64,000 nucleotides of DNA, taken from assembly GCF_000226115.1 (NCBI RefSeq), contig NC_016462.1, positions 434,001-498,000 of the forward strand, given 5' to 3'. Numbering within the stretch: the stretch's first letter is position 1; each line of letters starts with the position of its first letter. Positions 21,680 to 32,416 of this stretch are shown here, piece by piece. The notes below the pieces were generated by a model. That model had not been told where the DNA came from. It saw only the letters and a list, made by a program, of their open reading frames with translations, and ran no database searches. Source of the DNA: Thermothielavioides terrestris NRRL 8126 (lineage: Eukaryota; Ascomycota; Sordariomycetes; Sordariales; Chaetomiaceae). Position numbers and translations under genes: made by a program.

Positions 21680-23398
21680 ATGGCGCGTCTGTCAGTGCCC
21701 ACGACAGCGCGTCTGCCCTCGTCGCTTCGCGTCGACCCGTCCAACCCGGCCGTCACCAAGATCCTCGGCCGCCTCTCGCGCTCCTCCCTCCTCACTGTAG
21801 TTCTCGACTGGCTGGATGACAACAACCTGCCGCTGGCACAACCGTATCTCCGCCGAGGCCCTGGGGACGAGAGCGAAGACGAGGACGAAGATGACGAAAC
21901 CGACGACTTCTACCCCCCTGCGCGCTCCGTCCAGGCACTGCGAGAGCTCTATCTCTCGCTGCAGGCACGCAAGGGATCCAAGCGGGAGGTCCTCGACCGC
22001 ATCACCGAAGGCGACTGGCGACACGGTCTGAGCCTGTACCAACTGGCCATGGCCGACCTGCAGAACCTCTACGACCACCCGACCTCGCAGAAATGGTCCG
22101 CCTACCGCATCGTCCCGCTCAAACCCCCGCACGACCCGGACGGCGAGGAGCCGCCCGAGGTCGACCAGCAGTCGCTGACCATTCCCCGCTTCCACCCTTC
22201 CACCTTCCTCAAGAACCTGCAAGCTCAGGTCCTGCCGGACGTCAAAGCACACTACAACTTCGACCAGCACAAGACGCTGCCCCTTCTCCTTCTCCGCATC
22301 TTCATCGTCGACTCCCCCTACAACACCAGCCTCAGCCTACAAACGCCCGCCAGCAGCACCACAACCGCCGCCTCCTTCGACGCCTCCCGAACCGTCTACA
22401 TCGCTTTCCCCAACGCCTCGCCCCACATTTTCATCTCCAAGCCGCAAACCACCACCACCGCTACCACCGCCACGGCCACCCTCACTTCCACCGCGTCCGC
22501 CTCCAGAGCCGGCTCCGGCGCCGGCGCCGGCGAGTCCAGATCCCTGCGGGCGCTGCTGGTCGAGGGCATCCCCAAGGCGCTGGCGCGCCCGCTGCAGCGC
22601 CAGCGCTTCGCGCTGCGGTCGACCAGCCTGGTGACGCGCAACCTGGCCGAGCTGGTCGCGCGGCGCGGCGGCGGCCGCACCAACGCCGCCGGCGGCGGGT
22701 GGAGCGTGTACGCCGACGAGGGAAGCAGCAGCAGCAAGCGGCGCGGGCGCGAGACGCCGCTGGATCTGGTCTTGCCCTCCCCGCCCTTGTCGGAGCAAGA
22801 GGGGGATTGTTCCGCGGTGGTGGTGGGCGGCGGCGGCGGCAGCGGCAGCGGGAGGGGGAAGAGGGCTGCGCCTGGGGCGGCTGCGGCGGTGATGATGATG
22901 TCTGCTGAGGAGAGGAGGGAGGAGAGGGCGGCGAAGAGGGCGCGGCTGGTTGCGCGGGCGAGGTTTGCGGATACGGCGAAGATGGGGGATGGCAAGGGCG
23001 TGGAGAGGGTTGATGTTGTGGTGGAGGATGCGTTTCCTCGATTGGAAGGGGAGGTTGTGGACGGGGAGGTGGAGGAGGAGGAAGAGGGCGCAGCGGAGAC
23101 GGCCGCGCCGTCGGCTGGCAGAGGCGGGCGGAAGAGCCAGGTCGATGCTATCTTGCAAAGGGTCAGCGGGGACGACGAGGACGACGGGCAAGAGGAGAGC
23201 GAAGCTGCGCAGGGCTGGCGCCCGTATGTCAGGCTGACGTTCCATGGGCCGCATGTGTTTGCCGGAATCAGGCAGCTGGTCGAGTGTGGGATTATCGAGG
23301 GCGAGCGGATGCCCGGCTGGATGACCGGCGAGGAAGGGGTAACGATCGGCGCTGTAAGGCACGGGAGGATACGCGGTCACAAAGGGTCTGGCTTGTAA
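21680..23398 (+). CDS. mis15: Inner kinetochore protein Mis15/Chl4 (CENP-N family)
   Basis: A single exon of 572 residues with an ATG at 21,680. The N-terminal 240 residues carry the family's CENP-N-like region: an opening helix block with LGRLSRSSLLTVVLDWL, an acidic loop near 65-75, then an R-rich stretch with the motif GDWRHGLSLYQLAMADLQ. A central part contains RTVYIAFPNASPHIFISKP and, near 290-330, RSLRALLVEGIPKALARPLQ and FALRSTSLVTRNL. The rest has Ser/Gly/Glu-rich insertions. The protein ends in WRPYVRLTFHGPHVFAGI with a C-terminal basic tail. Chl4/Mis15 pairs with Iml3/CENP-L in the constitutive centromere network and contacts CENP-A nucleosomes. The family is divergent in fungi, so the call rests on the order of the N-terminal motifs. 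It converges with the TatD gene, 162 bases away. Confidence 0.75.
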   Translation: MARLSVPTTARLPSSLRVDPSNPAVTKILGRLSRSSLLTVVLDWLDDNNLPLAQPYLRRGPGDESEDEDEDDETDDFYPPARSVQALRELYLSLQARKGSKREVLDRITEGDWRHGLSLYQLAMADLQNLYDHPTSQKWSAYRIVPLKPPHDPDGEEPPEVDQQSLTIPRFHPSTFLKNLQAQVLPDVKAHYNFDQHKTLPLLLLRIFIVDSPYNTSLSLQTPASSTTTAASFDASRTVYIAFPNASPHIFISKPQTTTTATTATATLTSTASASRAGSGAGAGESRSLRALLVEGIPKALARPLQRQRFALRSTSLVTRNLAELVARRGGGRTNAAGGGWSVYADEGSSSSKRRGRETPLDLVLPSPPLSEQEGDCSAVVVGGGGGSGSGRGKRAAPGAAAAVMMMSAEERREERAAKRARLVARARFADTAKMGDGKGVERVDVVVEDAFPRLEGEVVDGEVEEEEEGAAETAAPSAGRGGRKSQVDAILQRVSGDDEDDGQEESEAAQGWRPYVRLTFHGPHVFAGIRQLVECGIIEGERMPGWMTGEEGVTIGAVRHGRIRGHKGSGL

Positions 23399-23560
23399 GC
23401 GGGCAGCTCGGAAGTTCCCGGTTGTTTGGTTTATCGTGTTGTATATCTACCGGCGGCGTCTCACAGACCCATATCCCCTGGATGGTTCGCTCAATGGCAT
23501 CTGGAAACCCACCCGTCTATCTGTAAATGCGACTGGCTTCCGCGAACAACATGAATGAAT

Positions 23561-24990
23561 CTATGGGTCTATCCCAAATACCTTGACCGTATTCGCCCAC
23601 GCTGCCTCACATACTTCCTCAAGCGAAACCCCCTTGATTTCGGCCACGATCTTGGCGATCCGCTCGATTGTGCAGGGCTCATTCCGCCCCTTGACCATGG
23701 CGCCCTCCTCCCACTTCTCCTTCTTGACGACCTTGTACCGCTCCGGCACCTCGGGTTCCTTCTTCTGGTTCTTCTTCTTACCCTGCTGCTGTGACTGCTT
23801 CTCCGCCTCCGCCTCGCCCTGCGCCTGCGCGGGAGACGCAGCCGCAGCCGCAGCCGCAGCCGCCTTGGCCTTCGCCTCAAACTGCACCAGGTACTTCCAG
23901 CCCTCGTGGCTGGGCCGGACCTCGCACCACGGCCCGTCCGTCTCGAGCATCAGCCGGGACAGGTCGATCTGCCGGACCACGTCGCAGTTCTCGGCCGTCT
24001 TGAAGCTGCACCCGTTGACGCCGATGTACAGGCCCAGGTCCTCGGTCAGCTCGCGCATCTCGGCGACGGTTCCCGTGAAGCTGTGCACGACGCCACCGCG
24101 CTCGAGCCGCTCCAGCCGCGGGCCGAAGGCGTCGCGCAGCAGGCGCACGAAGTCGGCGTGCGCCGCGCGCGAGTGCAGGAACAGCGGCAGCGCCGGCCGC
24201 AGCGTCGCCGCCAGCGCCAGCTGCGCCGCGAACGAGTGCTGCTGCACCTCCCTGGAGCAGTAGTGCAGCCGGTCGTAGTCCAGGCCGAACTCGCCGAAGG
24301 CGACGAGCGCTGGGGGAGCCGGGGAAGGGCCGGGCCCGGAGGCGGGGGCGGCGCGCGCCTCGGCGATGAGGCGCGCCAGGTCGGCGATGATGGTCGCGCT
24401 GCGCGCGTGGTCGACGCCCTCGCCGTCTGGGATCGGCTTGCTCGGGTCCGGGTCGCACGCCGGCGTGTGCTCCTCCTCTTCGCCCTCGCTCTGGCTCTCG
24501 TCATGGTGCTTGTGGTGCGACGGGCTGAAAATGGAGCTGCTGCAGGGGTGGATGCCTGCCGTGGCGAAGACGGTGCCGGCTGGAACGGGAGGGGGAAGGG
24601 GGTTAGCTGTTAGCCGGCACGTGCTTATTCATGGCAGCGGTGGCAGAGACGGCGGGAAGAACTCACGGAACTCCCTGGCGAGCTTGAGTGCGTCCCTCGT
24701 GCTCTTGAACGACGACCCGGTCACGATGAGTTTCGTGCATCCCACCTCGACGGCCCTCCCCACCACGGCCTTCAGGTCGTCGGGATGCTTCGATTTGCCA
24801 TGGTAGCGGCCCCTGAAGATTGGATCTGCTAGGTTGATGCCGATCTGTTGTGAGTCGAAGGTGAAAAGTTAGCGACTTGGACGTGAGATGATATGTTTGT
24901 GTGGCTCACATCAATGTACCTGGGAGTGTAAGGCGTGAGCGAAGACGCCACTCCAACTCCGTTTGCTTCATCTGAGATGGGTTCCGCCAT
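23561..24990 (-). CDS. TatD-family metal-dependent deoxyribonuclease (TATDN1-like), three exons
   Basis: Exons 24,990-24,910, 24,844-24,667 and 24,579-23,561, with GT-AG introns and matching phases, give 425 residues from an ATG at 24,990. The opening RYIDIGINLADPIFRG is the eukaryotic TATDN1 form of the TatD first motif. Other metal-site motifs follow in the usual order: ATAGIHP near residue 96, GEFGLDYDRL (Glu183), FLHSR (His222), VVHSFTGT (His252) and LETDGPW (Asp301). A low-complexity Ala/Gln/Lys insertion lies at about 320-365, before the conserved end. TatD enzymes are TIM-barrel 3'-exonucleases acting on single-stranded or damaged DNA, and in yeast the homologue takes part in apoptotic DNA breakdown. 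The insertion is outside the barrel core, so activity is expected. It is the last conventional gene before the repeat block. Confidence 0.88.
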
Positions 24991-25504
24991 TCTGGAGGCT
25001 GCAAAACGGGGCAAACTGCTCAAAGTCGATGTCGACCGAGTGAGTGGAATTCGAGTGAGCGGTGAGGCTAATCTCACTCTCATAATCCGTCAACAAAGCA
25101 AAGTTTATAACCGTCTTTCCATTGGTACTCCTGTACTTGACTCACAGTTGTCCTCATCTCCGTCCTCACTCCGAGTTGGTTCAAGCAGCCGCCAGGCTTG
25201 GCAGCTGGCACTGTCGGGACCCTTGACAGGTAACAATGACACGAGTTACATAAGCAGCACCTTCTGGGTGCCGTAAAAGTGGAGTATACTCCACTATTGG
25301 TAAGCTACGGCGCTCCAAACGCATCACTGTCCATTAACCCAAACCCGTTTGCAACTGACCGCCAGCCGAACAATCGCCACAGCAACCAGCTTACCCCGCT
25401 GCAACCCGATTTTAAGAATCGCCCCTCGCTCTGTACAATCGCCCCTCGCTCTATGCAATTAAAGATATTTGAGCTACCTTACACCTTGCAATACCTCTAG
25501 GAGC
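24991..25504. other. Intergenic region next to the repeat block
   Basis: It contains the presumed promoter of the TatD gene (read leftward) and a perfect 12-base palindrome GGAGTATACTCC at about 25,281-25,292. Two near-identical copies of a CGCCCCTCGCTCT-type run lie at 25,420-25,452. No gene and no RIP signature. Confidence 0.45.
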
Positions 25505-25934
25505 CATAGGCAGGGCGTATATAAGCCACAGGCAGGGTGCACAACTGTGGCTGCCGCAGGTAGGGTGCACAACTGTAGCTGCTACAGGTAGGATGCACAA
25601 CTGTAGCTGCCGCAGGCAGGATGCACAACTGTGGCTGCCGCAGGCAGGGTACGCAACTGTGGGTGCCGCAGGGTACGTAACTGTGGGTGCCGCAGGGTGC
25701 GCAACTGCCCTGTAGGTGCCGTAGCGTAAGGTACGTAACTGTGGGTGCCGCAGGGTGCGCAACTGCCCTGTGGGTGCCGTAGGGTACGCAACTGTGGGTG
25801 CCGCAGAGTACCTCAGGTACACAACTGTGGGTGCCGCGGTACGTAACTGTAGGTGCCGCAGGGTACGCAACTGCCCTGTAGGTGCCGTAGGGTACGCAAC
25901 TGTGGGTGCCGCAGGGTACGTAACTGTAGGTGCC
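25505..25934 (+). repeat. GC-rich minisatellite, left part
   Basis: Degenerate tandem units of about 24-30 bases are built on GGTGCCGCAGGGTACGCAAC and a left-hand variant GGCTGCCGCAGGCAGG, with some units extended by CTGCCCTGT. The left units (to about 25,650) are the CTGCCG variant; the right ones are the GTGCCG variant. It is interrupted by gypsy element 1 after a GTGCC and continues at 33,524. It shows little or no RIP. Confidence 0.85.
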
Positions 25935-26194
25935 TGTTACGGACCGGGCTATACCTGGGCTGGGTATGTGGGGCTACGCCCAGGATCCACAGCGGTCCTA
26001 TGACGGGCCCGCCACGGGCCCGAGGCGGACCCGCCTCGCGCCCGGAATAACATTGGCCCGAGCCCCCTATACGCGAGCCCCTGAAAACTCTATGTACGAG
26101 AACCGTAGCCTGTACTTCTCCTTTTCTCTCCTTAAGGTAGTTGAATAGAACATCGTGCGCTTATCTACAGACGCTATAAGGCTAGTACGTTATA
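25935..26194 (+). repeat. 5' LTR of gypsy element 1
   Basis: It starts TGTTACGG and ends ...GTTATA (originally ...GTTACA, giving TGTTA/TAACA-like ends). It keeps most CA and TG dinucleotides in its first half, unlike its partner at the 3' end. The run AAGGTAGTTGAAT at 26,134-26,146 is the presumed start of the R region. Confidence 0.9.
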
Positions 26195-26207
26195 GTTCAA
26201 CTACCTT
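26195..26207 (+). other. Self-priming-type primer binding site of gypsy element 1
   Basis: GTTCAACTACCTT begins at the first base after the LTR and is the reverse complement of AAGGTAGTTGAA(T) inside the same LTR (12 Watson-Crick pairs plus one G-U). This is the arrangement of Tf1, which primes from its own mRNA 5' end instead of a tRNA. Confidence 0.65.
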
Positions 26208-27540
26208 CAGGCAAATAGAGCAGTTGTTGCTTCTAGGTGTAGACGAGAGCAATACACCGGGCGTTTCGACGCTAGTACTAAGTGGACTAGACGCTACTAT
26301 AAACAACCTAGACGTCCTATAGGTTCTAGACCTAGACTAGGTCTACGAATACTTCTAAGTCTTATAGGAAACAATCATACATTAGAACATAACTATTGAG
26401 GAACTTTACGTAGCCTAGATTGCTATAGCTTAGACTATGAACGCCTTCGTAGTAGTAAACGCCTAGGCTCCAACGACTAATATCGTAGCTCTAATAGCTC
26501 CTTAGATATAACGAAAGTGCCTCTCTATAGGATAACCCTTCGATAGGAAAAAGGAGCTCTTTGCCGCCTAGAGGGCTATAATAGCGTACGTCCTAGTAGT
26601 AGACTAGGACTTTATTGGGGGTCTCTACGACTAGTGGATATTCATTTAGGGGAACCTTAGCCAAAGGGTCTAGGCCAAGGTTATAGCCTTCTATAAGTTA
26701 GGAGGACCTAGCTATAACTACGACCTAGGAACGTTTCTCGAATATCTTACGATAGTCTATATAGACCTCTACGAATAGGTTATAGCCTTGATAGAGCTAG
26801 ATATACTTTGCCAAAGAGACAACGAGCTATTCTCCTCCTTTATTGTTCGTTTTAAGGCAAAGCTATCGAAGGCTAAAGGACTTAATTAGAGCGACGAAGT
26901 ACAACTTATTAGACTATAACGATACCTCTCTTTAAAATTGAAGTATATTGTAGTAGGACAAGGGGTCCTATAGAACAATTATATTATAGCTATTACAAAG
27001 TACTGTAAGATCGCTATTGACCTAGAGGCCTTCTATTTAGAGGAACGATACTAATAGTCCTAGGGTAAACGACCTAGGCCTAATATAGATGTAGAGAAGG
27101 ATATAGATAAAGATATACCGATGACTAGGATCAATACGATCTACATTGCCCTAGCCTAGAGGGGAGCTAATAAGGGTTATAGAGGAAAGTAGTAGCGAAA
27201 TAGAGGAAAACGAGGTATAAACGTATTGTAGGCGAAGTAAATAAACGACGAGGTATATATAGTATACTAATAGGCTAGAGCCTATATCTATTGTAAACGC
27301 TAGGGCCACTTTGTAGCCACCTATCCCTTTGCCCTAGCCAAGAGACTAGCTCCTTAGGTCGATATCAATAAGTTGGAGGCTAAGAAATAGATAGAGGAGG
27401 ACTCCTCCTCTAAGGAGGAGGAGGGAAAAGAGTAGCCCCTATACAAAGTCTTATATAAGGGCCGAAAGGACCTAGCTATTTATAGAACGAGTTCATAGAG
27501 ATTAGAGAGAGAATAGATAAGCTCCCCTTTCTTATCCCTG
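26208..27540 (+). pseudogene. gag of gypsy element 1, RIP-inactivated
   Basis: A structural gag frame with about one stop in every 15-20 codons, almost all TAG/TAA in place of Gln or Trp. Recognisable pieces include an acidic/hydrophobic capsid-like stretch with LFSSFIVRFKAKLS near 26,830 and a zinc knuckle at about 27,286-27,345 read as YCKRxGHFVATY, where the last Cys has become Tyr (TGC to TAC is a RIP change). The protein would package the element's RNA. No ATG can be fixed because of RIP. The frame ends near a T-rich run at 27,540-27,546, where pol continues in the -1 frame. Confidence 0.8.
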
Positions 27541-27544
27541 TTTT

Positions 27545-30500
27545 TCTAAACTCCTTTGGTTTTATAAACGTATAAATAGATAGTAGGTACTAGAGCTATA
27601 GAGCTATTAGCAAAAGAGTATATTAAAGGTTAGAGATTAAATAGATAAGTTTACCGACTCTCTATACCCTAGGTGTTATAGTCAAGGGGGTACAAATTAT
27701 AAAGAAAATTATATATATCGCCTATATTACAATGGACGTTGATAGGTAGATCAATATTACTATATTCTATATAGTATTAGGGCTAGCCTACGACGTTATA
27801 TTAGGGCTCCCCTAGATAAACTACTATAGGATTGTACTAAACCTAGCTAACGGAGTCCTTACTATCAATTCGCAAAGTGGCCTATAGGTATATAAGTACT
27901 CCTTATAGTAGAAGGAAGCTAACGCTACCCTAATTATAGGCGCGATATTCGTAGGCTTAGCCTATAAGGTATAAAGGAAGAAGTCTAAAGGGGTACGAGA
28001 TACGTTCCTCATCACCAATATCTATAAGATAACTACTATACTAGGAGTGGCTATCTCCTAGCCCAATACCGACCTAAACCCGAAAGTCGCCTTGCCAAAG
28101 GAGCTATATAACTTCGCCGACCTCTTCGATAAAGAGAAGGCGAACGACCTTCCCCCCTATCGAGGGGAAGCTAACTATTATATCTATTTTAAAATAGGCC
28201 TAGACAAAAAACCTTCTAAGCTCCTATAGGGACCCTTGTATAATATACTAAAGGACTATCTCTTAGAGATTCGAAAACAGGTTGTAGACCTGTTAGATAA
28301 AGGATAGATCTAGGTAAGCTCCTTATCAGTAGCTACCCTAGTCTTTCTTATAAAGAAGCTAGGAGGAGGATAAAGGTTCTATATAGACTATCGAGCTTTA
28401 AATAAGATCACTAAGCAGGACTAGTACCTATTCCCCCTAATCAAAGAGACTCTTTGGTCCCTAGCCAAGGCCAAATAGCTTACAAAGCTAGACGTTAGGG
28501 CTATATTCTATTATATCTAGATAGCTAAAGAGGACAAGCACCTTATAGCATTTTATATAAGATTTAGACTATTTAAGTAGCTAGTTTGCCCCTTTAGACT
28601 CGTAGATGCTCCTACAATATTCTAGAGATATATTAATAACGCCTTCGGTCTAACGCTAGGAGACTATATAACAATATACCTTGACAACGTCTTAGTATAT
28701 TCGAGCAGGAGCTAAAAGGACTATATAAAGAAGGTATATAAGGTCCTCTAAAGACTAAGGGACATAGGCCTTAACCTAGACCTTAAGAAATATATATTCA
28801 TAGTAAAGAAAGTTAAGTACCTAGGGTATATCGTAGAGGCTAGGGTCTATATTCGCCTTAACCCTAAGAAGATCAAGGCCATTTACGAGTAGGAGGTACT
28901 CTATAAAGTCCAAAGAGTATAGAGCTTCCTAGGATTCGCTAATTTCTATCACGACTTTATTCCTAACTTCTCTAAAAAGGTAGCCCTATTAATATACTTC
29001 ACCTATAAGAACGTCCTCTTCCGCTAGGGCAAAGAGGAGTAGAACGCCTTCGACACACTTAAGGCCATATTTATATCAGAGCTAATCCTTACCTAATAGG
29101 ATCCTAAGAGAAAGACAATCGTAGAAATAGACTATTCTAGTATAGCACTTAGTAGATACTTATCTTAGTAGGGAGAGGACAAGGTTCTTTACCCTATAGC
29201 CTACTACTTTATAAAACTAAGCCTTACTAAATGTAACTATACTATCTATAACAAAGAGCTATTAGCTATCATCTTATATCTCAAGGCCTAGTCGACGGAG
29301 CTTCGGAGTATAGTAGCCCCCTTTATTATCCTGACCGACTATAAAAACCTTAAGTACTTCACCTAGCTACGTCCAATCAGTGAACGGTAGGCCTAATAGG
29401 CAGAGACGCTCTCCCTATTCAACTTTAAGCTAAAGTACTAGCTAGGATCCTAAGCCTCGCGCCCTAATACGCTCTCTCGACGTAAACAAGACAAGCCTAA
29501 AGATAGCTAGCGTATTGCCTAGCTACTCCCTCCGATTAAGGTATACTAGACTAGTATATAGGAGGAGGCTAGGTTACCTATAGGAGAGACGCTCTTCAAG
29601 GACAAGTAGCTCGTAGCCCTATAGGACAAGGGTATTGTCGAAGACGAGCACTATATTTACCGGCTCTAGGCCATTTGCAACGGAGCTCGGAAGTTTCTAA
29701 AGGAGGCGAACATAATATAAACCTAGATCATAGACTACTCCCTCAATATATAAGGCGTACTCCAGTTCTACGACCGTCTCTAGCTCCTTATATAAAAGCC
29801 CTTGACCACTATAATTATCCAACGGATCTATAACTTAGCTATATTAGGATACCTAAGGCGTAATAAGCTATTCAAAATACTCTAGAGAGATTACTACTAG
29901 GACCTTATATCGTCTAATATAAAGCGGTTCATTAGGAACTATAACTAGTGCCGTTAGAGCAAGATCTCCTAGTAGCTACGTCAAAGGCTTTTGCAACCCC
30001 TGCCTATCCCTAATCGCTTCTAGAAACAGATCTCTATTAACTTTATAACCAACCTCCCTATAAGAGACGAGGGGGCGCCTAGCTACCTTATAGTGATTAC
30101 CGACCACCTCTCTAAGTATATATAGCTTGAGGTGATATACTTAATAGAAGTAGAAGAGTATACTCTCTAGTTCTATAACATATAGTAGCACTTCTATAGG
30201 TTCCCAACTCAAATTATAACTAACTACGGGTCAGACTAGTTAAATAGGTTCTAGACTACGCTATACAAAGCGATAGGGGTAGAGCAGCTCCTATCGACTT
30301 CTCACTATCCCTAGATAGATAGGGGAACAGAGTAGATTAACTAAGAGGTATAGGCTATCCTCCAGATCTTCGTCTCCTTTATATAGTACAACTAGCCTAA
30401 ACACCTCCTAGCCTACCAGTTTACACTCAACAATAGGGACTTGTCTATAACTAGGGTAAGCTCGAACTACCTCCTCCACAGGTTCGATATAAGCCCTATA

Positions 30501-31170
30501 CAACTTATTACGATCCTAATAGCGTCTATAACGACCCTAGAAGACTACGTTACTAGGTTCCTCCGCTATCTAAAGGAAGGAATGGAGTAGACCCAAGTAG
30601 CTATCGTATATACGTAGTAGCAATAGTAGACAAATATAAACCGCTCCTACCGCTTAGCTAAAAGGTTCAAGGTAGAGGACGAGGTATAGCTCTCTCTATA
30701 TAATATAAAGACGAACTGCCCTAGTAAGAAACTCGACTAGCTAAATGCCAAGTACAAAGTAGTTACAGTACCTACCCCCTTAACAGTGACGTTCAATATA
30801 CTAAGTAGTCTATACCCAACCTTCTATATCGATTTAGTTAAGTAAATAGCCTCCGATCTACTCCCTTTATAGAAAGTTATAGATAAGCAGCTAGACCCTG
30901 TATAAGTTACGTCGAAGGAGGGTGTTCCTTAGTAGGAGTATAGGGTAGAGGCGATCCTTAAAGCTTAGAACGCTAGAGGGAAGGGAAATAACTATAATAT
31001 ATACGTTAAGTAGATAGGTTACAACAAACTAATATAAGAGCCCCTAGAGAACTTCTTAGATATTACTATACTCAACGAGTTTAAACGAGAGTGGGGAGAC
31101 GTACAATACAATGATAGGCCGGTATCGAACTAGAGGAGGAAGGGGAAACGTCGTATTCGTATATAGACTA
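27545..31170 (+). pseudogene. pol of gypsy element 1: protease, RT, RNase H, integrase, chromodomain
   Basis: A degraded polyprotein frame. The protease-like part with DSR near 27,580 is followed by RT from about 28,190 with VDLLDKG, RFYIDYRALN and the catalytic box YLDNVLVYS at 28,677-28,703 (normally YLDD; Asp to Asn is a RIP change). RNase H follows at about 29,060-29,480 with IDYSSIALSRYLS and NKELLAI. Integrase at about 29,640-30,560 shows the zinc-binding region, ITDHLSKY (first Asp) and TNYGSD (second Asp). A chromodomain at about 30,920-31,095 reads EYRVEAILKA...YVKxIGY...EPLENFLD. The chromodomain would steer integration toward methylated histone H3. Many stops; no activity possible. 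Confidence 0.85.
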
Positions 31171-31312
31171 CCCTACAAAGACTAGCTACTTAGATAAATA
31201 TAACTATATAAGTATAGGAAAACCGCGATATACCTAAGTCCAGTCATTCTCCTAAACCTAGATAGAACGAAACTATATATAAAAAAACAATAGGACGTAC
31301 TAGCAACGTCAC

Positions 31313-32416
31313 TTATTTAGGGTCTATAACGGAACCTATATTAGTAATCTCTTTTTTATCTTCGAATAGGTATATAGGCGGAGCAGGTACGTAAAGGGGT
31401 AGAGCGACGATATAAGGGGTCTAAGGCGGGGGCTATATACACGTTTAACAGGCGTATAGTACGTCCTTTACTAGGGAGGAAGGGCGTCGACCATAGTGTA
31501 GGTTATAGGCGGGGGAACGTATATAGGGAGAGTAGCGGGGGCGGGACCCCCAAGGGATATAGATAGGCAAGGGGGTAGTAAATGTAATGATATAGTCTAC
31601 AAGGCGTAAATTCATCTCTAGGACAGTTGCCTAAGACTACGCTATAGTATAAATAGCCTCCGTAATACGCCGATTCTCTTGCTAGGAGGAATCGAGATAT
31701 TACGCTATATACTCAACTAGGCGGCTATAATACTATATAGCGAGGTTGTCCTAAGGAGCCTAGTATAGAACTAGGGCTCCTCGCTAGCCTAGGGTCGAAG
31801 GAGATAAAGGGGGGGCTAGAAGCGCATTAGGTACGAAGGTAGAGCGCGTCGGAGACCAATGCTACAAGGCTATACCAATTACGTTATAGAAGCTATATAC
31901 AAAAGTACTGAATTATAGCGTTAAGATGGTATAATAGGCTAGCTTAATCTTAGTCTTCTTCTAAATAGGCTTGGCGACGGCTTGGTTGTTAATGTAAAAC
32001 TTGACTAAGCGTTTCAAACTAGCGTATAGAGAGGCGTTCGTCGCCTAGAGTGCTAGATCCTAACGGCATTTGGTATAGGCTTTAGTGTATTCCAAGTAGC
32101 TTTCTCCCTAGCCCCGAATGCAATCTACTAAATTACTACGAAGAAGCTGCTTAATACAATTGAGATAGATGTCTCCCTTCTCCTCTAGGAGGGCGTTATC
32201 CTTATTGTTAGAATCTCCCTCTACAATATAGCTACTAATAACGTAACAAAAGGAGTTGCTATAGTTATTACAGTTCTATCTAGGACGCTATTAGCTTCTA
32301 GTCTAGGGTCGGAGTAGGCCCAATATAGGGTAACGTATATTACAATCTTGGTTGTCGTCCCCTTTAGAACAACGTCCCTCACTACTATCTCTAAGAGAAG
32401 CGACTACTATCGACAT
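31313..32416 (-). pseudogene. Antisense accessory frame of gypsy element 1 (368 codons, unknown family)
   Basis: Read on the opposite strand to gag-pol, one frame runs from an ATG at 32,416 to a TAA at 31,315-31,313: exactly 368 codons, broken only by TAG/TAA of the RIP type. Recognisable pieces include VVASLRDSSEG near the start, SSYIVEGDSNNKDNALLEE, SYLEYTKAYTKCRQDLALQ, SLKRLVKFYINNQAVAKP, RGALVLY and LRLVDYIITFTTPLPIY. The same frame occurs with the same length in element 3 and as a diverged relative in element 2. Upstream on its own strand are TATA-like runs and a poly-T tract that could form a promoter. It matches no gag, pol, envelope or chromodomain that I recognise. The function is unknown; the alternative is a captured host gene. 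Confidence 0.6.

Noticed and set aside
22337..23380. Long minus-strand frames opposite mis15
   Set aside because: Shadow of a GC-rich coding sequence; His/Arg/Gly-rich with no domain.
25451..25870. A 139-codon minus-strand frame across the minisatellite
   Set aside because: The translation is just the tandem repeat (LRHPQLRT-like units); no domain.
25505..25934. CRISPR array
   Set aside because: The tandem units lack unique spacers of constant length and the genome is eukaryotic; it is a minisatellite.
26208..31170. Alternative genetic code (TAG as Gln) in the right part
   Set aside because: TAG and TAA stand for both Gln and Trp positions and Asp, Cys and Gly residues are altered too; the pattern is RIP.
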